Positions 11,134 to 21,678 of a DNA stretch of 64,000 nucleotides are shown here, one piece after another. How positions within the stretch are numbered: the stretch's first letter is position 1; every line of letters starts with the position of its first letter. A program made the translations under genes and the position numbers. The DNA comes from Blepharisma japonicum. Taxonomy: Eukaryota > Ciliophora > Heterotrichea > Heterotrichida > Blepharismidae. The stretch is from the NCBI GenBank assembly GCA_949751835.1, contig CATKHK010000125.1, positions 42,227 through 106,226 of the forward strand, written 5' to 3'. The notes below the pieces were generated by a model. It saw nothing but the letters and a program-made list of their open reading frames with translations. It ran no database searches and was not told the DNA's origin.

Positions 11134-11835
11134 TTATTTTTGCTTTTTCCTTTTCTTTTCTGGCTTCCCTGCATATTTCTGTTCCAAATATCCAAAGAAA
11201 TTTTCAGTGTTCCCTTGTTTTCCTTTTATTTTAGATACTAAATCATTCATATCGCTATATCCAATAGCTTTTTTAGGCATTGGGATATTTGATATGTTTT
11301 CTGCATCTTCATCTCTTAGCTCTCTTACCTTATTCCTGGACCTCTGATAAGCTTTCTTTTTTGGTAATTTTTTCGCTGCAATTAATTCATCAAAAAGATC
11401 AAAAAATCTTGGTATATCAGCTTGCTCTGATAGCGGGATAAAATACAAAATATCGCTGACGTCCCCATTTTGCTCCATATAAAAAGTGACTAAATCTTCT
11501 GTTTCCATGCTTGATCCTTTATAAGTTGCCGCGAAATCATCAATTTCTTGCTCAGTGACTCTATGGTACACTTCTCGATAATATTGGTAAGCTTCGAAAT
11601 ATTCGTCACTTTCCTCAAGTTCGCCTGTCTGATCATATAGTTTTCGCTTGACAGGATCATTAAGGATGGAATAGGCCTGATTTAATTTTTGAAAATTTTT
11701 TTGCGCATTTTCATAGTCATTAGGGTTTTTGTCAGGGTGGACTTTTAAAGCCATTATTCGATAAGCCTTGGTAATTTCGGCTGGGGCTGCATCTTTTTTG
11801 ACACCTAAAAGATCGTAGAGAGATACGTCTTCCAT
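11134..11835 (-). CDS. DNAJC9: J-domain co-chaperone of DNAJC9 type
   Basis: A 233-residue protein. The J domain spans residues 6-70 with the HPD triplet at 33-35, which stimulates Hsp70 ATPase activity. The region after it (YHRVTEQEIDDFAATYKGSS, then a glutamate-rich helix) and the basic C-terminal tail (KPEKKRKKQK) match the layout of DNAJC9, a nuclear Hsp70 co-chaperone that also binds histones H3-H4. The length is close to animal DNAJC9 (about 260). The lysine-rich tail could be a nuclear signal. The start codon lies six bases after the stop of the upstream membrane-protein gene at 11842 on the same strand, an extremely tight spacing. Confidence 0.85.
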   Translation of the reverse strand: MEDVSLYDLLGVKKDAAPAEITKAYRIMALKVHPDKNPNDYENAQKNFQKLNQAYSILNDPVKRKLYDQTGELEESDEYFEAYQYYREVYHRVTEQEIDDFAATYKGSSMETEDLVTFYMEQNGDVSDILYFIPLSEQADIPRFFDLFDELIAAKKLPKKKAYQRSRNKVRELRDEDAENISNIPMPKKAIGYSDMNDLVSKIKGKQGNTENFFGYLEQKYAGKPEKKRKKQK

Positions 11836-11841
11836 ATTATA

Positions 11842-12582
11842 TTAAGATAAGTTATTATCAGATCTTTGGAAAGATTGGAAGTAGTTTTTTAAGAACCATT
11901 TGGCGTCGTCTAAGCTCCCTCTTGCAAGTTTGATTAAATTGTGCCAGATTTCTTGTGGAAATGTGAATTTCATAGTGTAGTACCAGAATACAAGGAAACA
12001 GTCTAAACATAAGAAAATCCAGACAACAATAGCGTAAAGGATGTCTATGCTGCGCTCACTATCAATACTGGCAAATTGGATTGTAAGGGATATTAAGTCT
12101 AAAAGTGCTGTAAAAGTGGTAATTATAACGTAGATTGATATAGCTTTACTGCCACGCTTAAAGTGAGCAAATATAAGGGGCTGATAGGTAGAGACATCGG
12201 TCAAGCTTTCTGGGAGTTCTTCGTATATGATATGGGACTGTGGAAGCTTGTCCATCACTTTAAATGCAAAAAACGGCCTTGCGAAGTGAGGAATCTGCAT
12301 AAAAATGAGCAATAGGCCAGAAAGCATCATCAAAGCAAAAGTAATGACTATCAAGCCTAGCTCTAGAAGGCTTTGTCAGTATAAATGCTGCCGAAGATCA
12401 TATAAGACAATTTCTGTTTTAGTCGCATAAAGACCCCATCTCCCATACGCTTTAATTTTTTGTCCGCCTTCTGCAGGTTGGGTGCTTGCAACTCCGCTCA
12501 TAAGTCCATTTGACGAAATATCTAGCTGTATATCTCTTTCGTCTTGATGAATCATTTCAACTCCAAACGGGTCTTCAGCCAT
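11842..12582 (-). CDS. Three-span membrane protein of unknown function
   Basis: A 246-residue protein with one TGA read as Trp at 12376-12378. After about 70 hydrophilic residues come a hydrophobic span (LIVITFALMMLSGLLLIFM), a loop of about 60 residues, a second span (SIYVIITTFTALLDLISLTI) and a third (ILYAIVVWIFLCLDCFLVFWYY), then an amphipathic C-terminal tail. No catalytic motif is visible and I do not recognise the family. It shares a 168-base divergent intergenic region with the casein kinase gene. Confidence 0.75.
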
Positions 12583-12750
12583 CGTTAATAATTATTTTTA
12601 TATTCAGTTTTGAACTACCAACATTTCATTTTTCTTCTTTTTTCCTATATATAAAATTTTATTTAAAATTTATCTTTCTTATAATACAATATTCTCAACA
12701 ATTAAGCAATAAAAATCAAACTTTGAAAGTAAAAATTAATTAAAAATTAA

Positions 12751-13785
12751 ATGGAGTTACGAGTAGGCAGCAAGTTCAGGGTGGGAAGAAAAATCGGAAG
12801 CGGATCGTTTGGAGAGATTTATCTTGGGACAAACATTCAAACTAACGAAGAAGTCGCAATAAAACTTGAGAATATTCGAACGAGACATCCTCAGCTACTC
12901 TACGAATCGCGCTTGTACAGAATTCTTCAGGGTGGGACAGGGATTCCTTGTATTTATTGGTATGGAGTTGAAGGAGACTACAATGTGATGGTCATGGAAC
13001 TGCTTGGGCCTTCGTTAGAAGACTTGCATCAATTTTGTGGGCGATCTATGAGTGTGAAGACTGTGTTAATGCTAGCTGATCAAATGATTTCAAGGGTGGA
13101 GTATATGCATGCGAAGAATTTTTTGCATAGAGACATCAAGCCTGATAACTTCCTTATTGGTCTTGGCCGCAAGGCCAACCAAGTCTATGCCATCGATTTC
13201 GGACTTGCCAAAAAGTATAGAGATCCCAAGACCAACCAGCATATCCCATACCGTGAAGGCAAAAACTTGACAGGGACGGCCCGCTATGCTTCTATCAGCA
13301 CTCATATCGGTATTGAACAGTCACGCCGTGACGATCTTGAAGGTATTGGCTATGTTCTTCTCTATTTCTTAAGAGGCTCCCTCCCATGGCAAGGCTTGCA
13401 AGGTAACAACAAAAAGGAAAAATACGCTGCAATTATGGACAAAAAAATAAATACCAGCGTAGAAGTTTTGTGTGCGAATTTTCCTTCAGAGTTTGCGACT
13501 TATATAAACTACTGCAAAGCTCTGCGATTTGAGGACAGGCCAGATTACAGCTATTTAAAGAGGCTGTTTAAGGATTTATTTTTCAGAGAAAATTATCAGT
13601 ATGATTTTATGTTTGATTGGTGCTTGATAAGACAGCAGGCAGGGCAAAACTCTACTCCACAAGCAGTACAGCAAGAGAATAATCAAGAAGAGACCAAGCA
13701 GAATCGGCAAAGAATAAGCCAAAATCCACCTGCCCATACTCCTGGGCCGAAAATAATGACGATTGCTTCAAGAAATATGAGGTAA
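12751..13785 (+). CDS. CK1: Casein kinase 1 (delta/epsilon type)
   Basis: A 344-residue Ser/Thr kinase without introns or in-frame TGA. The kinase domain occupies residues 9-280: glycine loop [19 protein letters not shown] with the ATP-binding lysine, [24 protein letters not shown] and the CK1-specific segment [29 protein letters not shown] in place of the APE motif. The tail from about 295 is short and Gln/Asn-rich. CK1 prefers substrates primed by phosphate or acidic residues and acts in many pathways including ciliary and cell-cycle control. The central kinase part (about 13130-13400) has more C-ending codons than the flanks, suggesting strong expression or codon selection. Confidence 0.95.
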   Translation: MELRVGSKFRVGRKIGSGSFGEIYLGTNIQTNEEVAIKLENIRTRHPQLLYESRLYRILQGGTGIPCIYWYGVEGDYNVMVMELLGPSLEDLHQFCGRSMSVKTVLMLADQMISRVEYMHAKNFLHRDIKPDNFLIGLGRKANQVYAIDFGLAKKYRDPKTNQHIPYREGKNLTGTARYASISTHIGIEQSRRDDLEGIGYVLLYFLRGSLPWQGLQGNNKKEKYAAIMDKKINTSVEVLCANFPSEFATYINYCKALRFEDRPDYSYLKRLFKDLFFRENYQYDFMFDWCLIRQQAGQNSTPQAVQQENNQEETKQNRQRISQNPPAHTPGPKIMTIASRNMR

Positions 13786-13834
13786 TTATATATATTAATA
13801 GAGTAGTTATTTTTATTAAAGATATAAAATCTAA

Positions 13835-14638
13835 ATGGTATCTGACAACGAAGAACAGCTAATATCCCAAGTTTGGTCCGGCTCAGTCCCTATAAGTATC
13901 ACTTTATCAATCCACGATATCACCGCGCTTGAGCCTCCCCCTCAATATTTCTCAATTCTCCCACGAGTATCATATCTCCCCTTAATCCTTGACAAGGTGA
14001 TAGAGCATTTTGCTCCATTTACCCATACAAGTATCAGCACGTCCTCTATGTGATTTTCTTATAATGGAATCCCTCTCAAATGGCAGTATCCTATAGGAGT
14101 TCTCTGTGACCTTCTAACTGGTAATAGTCCTATGCTTCCATGGCCTTTAGAGTTTAATTTTGATAGATACCCAACTGATGTTCTGCTGCCTTATCAAGGC
14201 TTGAAATCAATAAGAGCTTTATATCAAAATTCGTTAAAAGAAAGCACCTCCCTTCTATTAGGGACTTCTACGGTTCTTATGAATTTATCAAGAAGTGATG
14301 AAGAAATTCTGTGAAAATGCGCTACTGAAGGAAATCCAAAGAGATATAGAGAAATTGCGAGCGGATTTGTAGGGATCGATCATAGTGAAATCAGGTATCT
14401 GCCTGTGAGATTTTTATACCCAAAAATTCTGGGTGGATTTGTAGTCCAGCCTATTCGCCCTATGAAGGAAAACGGTGAGCCATGGAGGGTTGGAGAAATT
14501 GCGAGCCAAATGTTCAATGGGTTTGACGGGAAATTAATTGCACAAGGTATCGAAATTCCTAAAGAAACTCCAATATATTGGCTGTGGAAATATTTATCCC
14601 ACGCTGATAATTTTCTTTACATAATACTAATAGACTAA
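13835..14638 (+). CDS. ATG5: Autophagy protein 5
   Basis: A 267-residue protein with TGA read as Trp at 14051 and 14312. ATG5 is joined to ATG12; the ATG12-ATG5-ATG16 complex acts as the E3 for lipidation of ATG8 on autophagosomal membranes. The N-terminus VWSGSVPISITLSIHD and LPRVSYLPLILDKVIEHF match the first ubiquitin-like domain. PLKWQYPIGVLCDLL and LPWPLEFNF lead into the helical part. The segment SLKES puts Lys135 where the ATG12 acceptor lysine lies in animal ATG5. RFLYPKILGGFVVQPIRP begins the second ubiquitin-like domain. The length fits the family (about 270-290). It lies 49 bases after the casein kinase stop on the same strand. Confidence 0.92.
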
Positions 14639-14682
14639 TAACCCTATCTTTCTTATTTTGAAGCAAAAATGTCAATAAATAA

Positions 14683-15999
14683 ATGATTCATCCATCTGTT
14701 CCAGCCTATACTATAGGTTTAAAAACAGTCGCAGAACCTCCTACTACAAATAAACTGGGTCCAGGCCCTGGCACTTATACCGTCCGTCAAGAAGAAATCA
14801 AAGTTCCAGCCCCTGTGATCGGTACAGGCAATCGACCTGGATTATTTCAAAAAACTAACTTCCCAGGGCCAGGAAATTACAACATCCCTAGCTTTGTAGA
14901 CCCCATAACTGACCCGAACTCCGAGAAAAAACGTGAAAAATTGCTAAAAGGCAGCCAGCGTGACAAATCAGACAAAGTTCGAATTGATGCGCCCGGCCCT
15001 GGGTCTTATAACCCTCAAAAGCACTCTACGTCTTTTTGCTATTCTATGGGGAATAAAACATTCAGTCTAATAGAAGAAAAGGCAATTAATGTAGGCCCAG
15101 GACAGTATGACCCAAATTTTAATTCAGTTATGAAAGAAACTGGCATGAAAATTGGGACCGGGCAAAGAAGTGTGTCGGTTGGAAAAAAGAGAGTCCCTGG
15201 GCCTGGAACTTATGAAGTTGATAGCGGAGAAGATGGGCCGAAATATAGCTTTGGACTTGACAAAAAAACAAAAAATAATAATAATGTGGAAGTTCCAGCG
15301 CCATGGACTTATGATATCCCAGGACTTGTAGAGGAGCTGAAAAACAAGCCAGGAAAAACTATTGGGCCAAAATGTTGGGTACCAATTAAAGATTCCTGTG
15401 CTCCAGGCCCTGGAGCTTATGAGCCAAAACCTGATGAAAATGCGCCGAAATATTCAGTTGGGACTGGGAAAAGAACGAATTTTACAAAAGTACAGAAAAT
15501 GCCTGGGCCTGGAGAATATACGCCAAGAAACCCTGCTCATACTTTGAAAGCGTCAAAAATTGGTACAGGTAAGAGACCACCATTATCAGCCCCTAACCAA
15601 ACTCCAGGACCAGGGGCTTATAACTTAGACATTTCATTCGGTGGACCAAGCCATGGGATGAGTGGAAGGCGTGACCAAGCAAAAAACCAAGACTTTGTTC
15701 CTGGGCCTGGACAATATGACCCTATACCTACTCATAGCTTATCCCCACATCATATTATAGGCACTGGGCAGCGCTCTAATATAGAAAAAGGATCCAGACT
15801 TAAATCTCTCCCAGGACCTGGACATTATAAAATAAAGAAAATTGAAGATACCCCTAAATGGAGCTTTGGGAAAGATCCAAAGCTTAAAGAAAATTATGAA
15901 GACGACCCTGGACCTGGCCAATATGACCTCCCAACGAGTGTTCCAGACGTCGCAAAGTATCTTTTAACAGCCCCTAAAATGTATCCAGTTAAATCTTAA
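14683..15999 (+). CDS. Sperm-tail PG-rich repeat (STPGR/SHIPPO) protein
   Basis: A 438-residue protein made almost wholly of about 12 repeats of the PGPGxY type, each 25-45 residues apart (PGPGTYTV, PGPGNYNI, PGPGSYNP and so on; one degenerate unit reads PAPWTYDI). Such proteins (ODF3/SHIPPO, CIMAP families) bind along or inside axonemal and cortical microtubules. The short basic segments between repeats (IGTGQRS, IGTGKRP, SFGLDKK) are also typical. No transmembrane span and no catalytic site. It is very likely a structural microtubule-associated protein of cilia or cortical fibres. It begins 44 bases after ATG5. Confidence 0.9.
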   Translation: MIHPSVPAYTIGLKTVAEPPTTNKLGPGPGTYTVRQEEIKVPAPVIGTGNRPGLFQKTNFPGPGNYNIPSFVDPITDPNSEKKREKLLKGSQRDKSDKVRIDAPGPGSYNPQKHSTSFCYSMGNKTFSLIEEKAINVGPGQYDPNFNSVMKETGMKIGTGQRSVSVGKKRVPGPGTYEVDSGEDGPKYSFGLDKKTKNNNNVEVPAPWTYDIPGLVEELKNKPGKTIGPKCWVPIKDSCAPGPGAYEPKPDENAPKYSVGTGKRTNFTKVQKMPGPGEYTPRNPAHTLKASKIGTGKRPPLSAPNQTPGPGAYNLDISFGGPSHGMSGRRDQAKNQDFVPGPGQYDPIPTHSLSPHHIIGTGQRSNIEKGSRLKSLPGPGHYKIKKIEDTPKWSFGKDPKLKENYEDDPGPGQYDLPTSVPDVAKYLLTAPKMYPVKS

Positions 16000-16016
16000 T
16001 TTTTTATTACAAAATA

Positions 16017-16448
16017 ATTGGCTTATATTTATTAGAGCATCTTGTTAAGGTTTCTGCTAAATTTTTAACTATTGAAAATCCTAGATATCCTGTGATGCAA
16101 AAGGTCAAAAATAGCATTAAAATAAGCTTGTTAAATGATAAATACTCTCAGGATGATTTGCAGGAATCGCTTTCTGTGAGGCTACAGCATCTGGTAAATG
16201 AAGAGAAATAATAAATTCCAAATATAGTCCAGGTCAAGTATGCTGGAGAGGTCAGATAATAAAATTTGAGTGCTTGGGATTGGATTGAAGGAAAAGTTGT
16301 GATGAGAAAGGCTAAAACAGAGGAAAATAAACAAAAAATGTTCCAAGAGATATATCAATTCTTGATAAAGAAAAGTTGAGGGCAGGATGTTTGGGCTTTT
16401 ATTTCAGAAAAAGCAAGCCAGGTTTTGAAAGAGTGGTTTGTTGAGTAA
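16017..16448 (+). pseudogene. Decayed gene, one frame with four internal stops
   Basis: One frame reads about 140 coding-like residues interrupted by two adjacent pairs of stops (TAA TAA, at about 16210 and 16256). It begins IIGLYLLEHLVKVSAKFLTI, contains DDLQESLSVRLQHLVNEEK and WDWIEGKVVMRKAKTEENKQ, and ends VLKEWFVE. TGA is Trp at one site, as in live genes. No 15-16-base intron removes the stops. The frame is preserved across the stops, so decay is probably recent. I do not recognise the family; the helical composition suggests an alpha-solenoid or coiled protein. Confidence 0.6.
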
Positions 16449-17227
16449 AGGAAATAAATTATTGCGGTAAATGAAGCTATTTTGAGAATCGTCCTGAGAT
16501 GCTTATAGTTTTCAATAGCTTTCATATTTTGATAAAGATATCAAATTATAAAAATAAAATATTAAGTTGAAGAATGCTATAAATAGGTACTCTCTATAGA
16601 AAAGATATGATATTTGAGCCAGGTTAGTCTAAAAAGATAATAATTGTTTTATAAAGACGCTAAAAATATTTATTGAAGTTAAGTTAAATCAATAATCCTG
16701 AATATTCTAAAGATTTTTGGGCACAACTTATCAGCAAAAATAATTTTTAATTTTTTATCTATAATCTTCATGTCAAATAAAAGCCTAGGGTTATAATTTC
16801 AAGTTTAAATTCTCTTCTTCCTCTCCATAATCTGAAAAATCAATATCTTATTATTCTTATATTAACCATTCAAATTTTTGATCAGCTTCTATATATAAGC
16901 ACATTTTAGAGTTTTGAATCTTAAATATTAGCAATTTTATACGTCTTAAAATCGTCAGCATCTAAAAGCAATTCCAAAAAAATCTAAAAGTCCTTCATCC
17001 TATGACATCATAATATGGTGGAAAATACATTCCTAATTTCTTCCCCACCATGCACTTTATCATTAAAATTTCGAATTTTTACTCCAAAAATTAACTTTCT
17101 CTCTATTGATTCCCTAAAAATAATTTCTCTTCTTTTTTCCTTCAATTTTCCTCTAATCTACGAATTTCCAAAAATCCACTTTATTTTCCAAACTCATAAA
17201 AAATCGTTGGCTATATTTCATATAAAT
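16449..17227. other. Gap between the decayed gene and the CBS gene
   Basis: AT-rich with no intact gene. From 17015 a frame is open into the CBS gene, but its composition (pyrimidine- and Phe-rich) does not look coding, so I treat it as leader and promoter. Confidence 0.5.
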
Positions 17228-18724
17228 ATGTCTCAGAAGACTTTCGATTTCAGGTACACTCCAACTCCTTGCAGATGGGCTTTGAATGCATCAGGGCCAG
17301 ACCCTCACCCTCATATTCCATATCGTCAACAACCAAAAATCTGCAACACGGTCTTGGACGCTGTTGGGAATACTCCTCTGGTCAGGATCAACAATCTTAC
17401 TAAAAAAGACGGGATCCAAGCTGAAATTTTGGTAAAATGTGAGTTTTTCAATCCTGGTGGGTCCATAAAAGACAGAATTGCGCTCAGGATGATTGAGGAT
17501 GCAGAAAGGGCTGGAAAAATTGAGCCAGGATGGACCTTGATAGAGCCAACCTCTGGAAATACAGGAATTGGAGTCGCATTGGTGGCAGCTGCCAAAGGTT
17601 ACCCTTGCATTATCACTTTACCTGAAAAAATGAGTCAAGAAAAAAGTGACACTTTGCAAGCATTAGGAGCTCAAGTCATCAGAACTCCTTCAGGAGTAGG
17701 ATCTAACGACCCAGAAGGCCACATCGGTCTTGCAAATCGTCTTGTAAATGAGCTTCCTAAAGCAGCAACCCCAGCTCAGTATCAAAATGCGTCTAACCCC
17801 TTAACCCATTATGATCAAACCGCAGAAGAACTGTTATACCAAACTGACGGTCATATTGATTATATTGTAGCTACTGTAGGAACTGGTGGCCACATAACAG
17901 GCCTCTCAAGAAAACTTAAAGAAAGACTTCCAGATATAAAGGTAATTGCTGTAGATCCTGAAGGCTCAATTTTAGCAGACCCAGATGGTGTATGGAGACC
18001 ATATAAAGTAGAAGGAATAGGCCAAGATTTTGTCCCAAGAGTTTGCAACACTAACTTAGTTGACCAATGGATCAGAGTAAGTGACAGAAATTCTTTTGAA
18101 ACAGCCAGAAGACTTATAAAAGAAGAAGGTTTACTTGTAGGTGGATCCGCAGGCTCAGCATTCTGGGGCGCTTTAGAAGTCGCTAAAACTCTTCCTGCTG
18201 GCAAAAGAGTAGTAGTCATGCTTCCTGATGGGATCAGAAATTATATGTCAAGGTTCATCAGCGACCGCTGGATGATCCAGAACGACTATATTGAGGCTCC
18301 AGAGCTAAGCATTTTGAGTGGGAGAACTATAAGAGATCTGACACAGGGTCCTTCTCAGACCTTGAGAGATCCTTCTTTAGGTCCCTCTCAAATTGTTTCG
18401 CCTACAACCCCAATATCAGAAGTCCTGGAAAGACTCCAGGCCCTGTCCCTTCATCAATTGCCTATTGTGGACGGAAGTAATGTGTTGGGTGTGGTCACTA
18501 TTAAAAATATCACCTCGAAATTAGCTAATGGAAAACTGACGACTGCTGATCCTGTGATTAAAACACTGACGAAAGTCGCTAAAACGTTGAATCTTGATAC
18601 TTCGCTGGCTTATTTGAGCGTTGTATTTGAAGATGATAACTTTGCAGTAGTGAAAGATGGAGATTATGTTACTGTGGTGACGCAGCTGGATCTTGCGAAG
18701 TTTATTGCTCAGCTTCAAGCTTAA
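17228..18724 (+). CDS. CBS: Cystathionine beta-synthase
   Basis: A 498-residue PLP enzyme that condenses serine and homocysteine into cystathionine (transsulfuration, H2S production). The PLP lysine lies in FFNPGGSIKDRIALRM. The phosphate-binding loop is EPTSGNTGIGVAL, and VGTGGHITG and GGSAGS close the active site. The C-terminal 130 residues form a tandem CBS (Bateman) regulatory domain, as in animals. The N-terminus TPCRWALN..DPHPHI (Cys15, His27/His29) aligns with the Cys-His heme ligands of human CBS, so a heme-containing enzyme is likely. I chose ATG 17228 because similarity begins there; an upstream in-frame ATG at 17015 would add an unconserved low-complexity segment. Confidence 0.95.
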   Translation: MSQKTFDFRYTPTPCRWALNASGPDPHPHIPYRQQPKICNTVLDAVGNTPLVRINNLTKKDGIQAEILVKCEFFNPGGSIKDRIALRMIEDAERAGKIEPGWTLIEPTSGNTGIGVALVAAAKGYPCIITLPEKMSQEKSDTLQALGAQVIRTPSGVGSNDPEGHIGLANRLVNELPKAATPAQYQNASNPLTHYDQTAEELLYQTDGHIDYIVATVGTGGHITGLSRKLKERLPDIKVIAVDPEGSILADPDGVWRPYKVEGIGQDFVPRVCNTNLVDQWIRVSDRNSFETARRLIKEEGLLVGGSAGSAFWGALEVAKTLPAGKRVVVMLPDGIRNYMSRFISDRWMIQNDYIEAPELSILSGRTIRDLTQGPSQTLRDPSLGPSQIVSPTTPISEVLERLQALSLHQLPIVDGSNVLGVVTIKNITSKLANGKLTTADPVIKTLTKVAKTLNLDTSLAYLSVVFEDDNFAVVKDGDYVTVVTQLDLAKFIAQLQA

Positions 18725-20536
18725 GATAACGAAAATTTATCAAATGAGGGTAGATGAAACTAAAAATTTACCTTTATTTTAAGTTTTAGGTTGATTTCTT
18801 CTGTTGTTGAGCTTTTCTATCTTCTTTGTTAGATTTATTAGAAGTTTTGACGTAAATTTAATGCAGTGTGTTGTGTTTAATTTATTATAATCAATTGGAA
18901 ATTTTGCTTTAATCTTCTTGAAAGTTAGAATTTTTTTATATTTAGATTAGAGAAAAATAGGCTTATAAATAATCAAATATTTTAATTTGCATTAATCGGC
19001 TCAATTTGCTATAAAATCATAATTCGAGAAGTTTATAAACTACATGTCAATATTATTTGAAATGTAACACACAATTTAAATAATTAATTAGACATAAGAT
19101 TTGGCAAATGCAATTATTTTAGTGTTGATAGGAAATTGTGAACTATAATATTTCTAGCTCTCCCCAGTTTCATAGATTTAATGCTTAAATTCATGATGAT
19201 GAAGAGTCCTTATCAAATCTGCTAATATCCCCAAAATATACAGGATACTTTGACACAAAAGCCATTATGTGTGGGAAATTATTATAAAATTTTTATAAAG
19301 AGTAATATTTTGATTGATTGATGAAAAATTCAATCATAAGAGGAATTAGAATAAAATTAATGCTAAATCTATGAAATTTTATTATATAATTTAGATAGTG
19401 ATGATTTGCTATTTAAAAATAGTAAATTCTAGTCTCAATTTAAATTTCTATTTTAAACTTGTTTAAGATAGTTTAAATAAATTTATTTATGTCGAATTTT
19501 CTCTCTTATTGCAATAGTAGTTAACTTCTCAATATTAGATTCCTTACCTTTTATATATAGTAGCTTTCATTTAGTTTAAAATAAGCCAAAAGCAATAAAT
19601 CTTGAAATTCTTCATTAAAAATAGCCAAAATTATAGCCATGCAATTTTATATAATTTAATTAATATTTTAGTTATTAATCGCACGAATTATGAAAATTAA
19701 GCTATCTAGCTTGAAAGAAATTTCAATAGCTTTATCTTCTGCATGGACTCCAAGGCATACTTATAAATATCTTATATGTAGATATAAAATTTTAAAAGAT
19801 GATAATATTTCTGTAAAGAATTGGTAATAATTCTTGCGTGAAGTGTTACAATGAAGATATAGTCAAGCTTATCTTTTGGCACGTAAAGGCTTTATGCTTT
19901 CTTTTAATTTATCAGTTTTAGATATTATTAATAAGAGTAGACAAGGAAAAAATAATTTTGATAAGAAAATATTATTATATTTATATAATAGATAAAATTA
20001 TGTTTTATCCATAATAATTTCTTAAGTGAGCACCTTCTATAAATCTTAACATCTCCAATGAGTAAACATTCTATTTGTCGTCTATGCATCTAAATTAGCA
20101 TAATCTGTTGCTAATTAATGCAAAAATAGTGTTGGCTTGACGAGAAATATTCTCTATGATTTTGAAGATTAAGAAATAAGATGAAATGAATCCATAAATT
20201 ATTTCTTGTGTAGATCAAAATATATCTTAGTAAATCTTTCTTCATCCATATATTTCAAGTTTGCCTATCAATTTCTGCAGCGGCGATTATCTCATTGCGT
20301 AAAATAAGCATAAAGATTCATATGACATATGCATTGTAACTCAAGATGGTGAATTTTGTAAATATATTTCTAATTGATATAGTTTATACACTAATTTGGC
20401 TTTTCCATACTAATGATTTTTGGTGTGTGATAATAAGAACGCTTTGATCTCAAAGTATAAAAATCTTATTTGGTATGTAGAGCAAAATCGAATTAATGCA
20501 TAATAGTATAATATATTGGCTTTTTAATGATCCTCA

Positions 20537-20618
20537 ATCTTAACTGTCTACTGGGTTCCCTTTACTAAAGGCAAAAATGGGATAACCAGTATCTAGGGTT
20601 TTTTATGAAGATTAAGAT
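20537..20618. repeat. Imperfect nested inverted repeat
   Basis: Outer arms ATCTTAA / TTAAGAT, middle arms TACTGG / CCAGTA and inner CCC / GGG enclose a perfect five-pair hairpin CCTTT-ACT-AAAGG. The arms nest in order, so the transcript could fold as one long interrupted stem. It could be a structured ncRNA or the remnant of a small palindromic element. Confidence 0.4.
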
Positions 20619-21110
20619 AAGCCTTTGTTGAAGCTGTTTAAATAATATTAAAACCACAAATATGCCATTCTTATAATATAATTTGTTTTATAGTAGCACA
20701 ATTAAAATATATAACAGACTTCTTAAACCAGAGGACTGTTCTCTGCTGAATTAATTAATAAAAAAACTTGAATTTATTTTAATTTTTATATCTAATATTT
20801 TACTCTACTATAACTTACAACAATACATCTGAGAAAAATGTTGTTACAATGGGATCAGCAAGATTATAGAATATTTTATATTAAACCTGCTATACATGCA
20901 ATGTGGATAGGTATGGAGTCCCTTAGCTAACTGATTAGTGTCAGAGAAGTATGATTGCGAAGCATGCCTTGAGAATTCGAATATAACATTATCCATATTT
21001 AATGCGTGAATTGAAAGACATTATATAAAATTTAGCCTCAATTACTCTTGAAGCTGAATAAAAAATAACAATAATGGAAGAAATTGATAATGCAAATGTT
21101 TATAACTAAA

Positions 21111-21410
21111 GAAAACAGAGATTCTGAATTTAAATCAATTGCAGAAGATGCTTATTTTTTCTTTAGAGAAGGAATTTGTTGATTTTAATCAATATATTTA
21201 TTGAAGAGTTGAGAGAATAAAAGATATTTTACAATTAAAGGTGAAAATGATAGCCTTATTTTGAACGAATTTTTTAAAAAATAAATTTGAAAGAAGAATT
21301 TTGAAAATTTGATGAATTTATTTATATGGCTACAATGGAGGCTTGCACTACAAAAATTTAAACGCAGACTAGAGAGCATTATGGAGAAAATGTTTTGAAT
21401 GATTAATAGT
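21111..21410 (+). pseudogene. Decayed coding remnant in the long gap
   Basis: A coding-like stretch in one frame (contains SEFKSIAEDAYFFFREGICW) passes into another frame (contains VERIKDILQLKVKMIALFW and YLYGYNGGLHYKNLN) and then hits TAG. No short intron explains the change of frame. The family is not recognised. Confidence 0.35.
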
Positions 21411-21678
21411 TTTAATTATTTAATTTTAACTCTGTATAAGGAAATGTAATATGGCTTAGCTTTCACATCACATGATTATTTTTATTAATTCTGCCTAAAA
21501 CCAAACTAAATGGCAGCTGGGGAGTGTCACAAAATCTTAAAATCCTTCAATACTTTGATTATCAAATAATTGCTCCTAATGGCAACACTTAAAATTTCCT
21601 TATTGTCAGGAAACATTTTTATCGATATTCATACTGATCAAATTTTTGCTAATTATGATCCATATTATAATAACAACA

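Larger units (their letters stand above)
18725..21678. other. Long AT-rich region without intact genes
   Basis: Nearly 3 kb in an otherwise compact region. I see no intact gene. It contains a structured inverted repeat at 20537-20618, a small hairpin near 20718-20738 (CAGAG/CTCTG arms), a decayed coding remnant at about 21111-21410 and short coding-like scraps, for example a minus-strand stretch at about 18790-18940 that ends in a Lys/Gln-rich tail. Confidence 0.5.

Noticed and set aside
17015-17227. In-frame N-terminal extension of CBS from an upstream ATG
   Set aside because: The segment is Phe/Ser/Leu-rich with leader-like composition and has no similarity to CBS; the heme motif begins right after the ATG at 17228.
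20711-20740. tRNA-like hairpin in the long gap
   Set aside because: Only one five-pair stem; no cloverleaf, no T-loop GTTCGA or A/B box.
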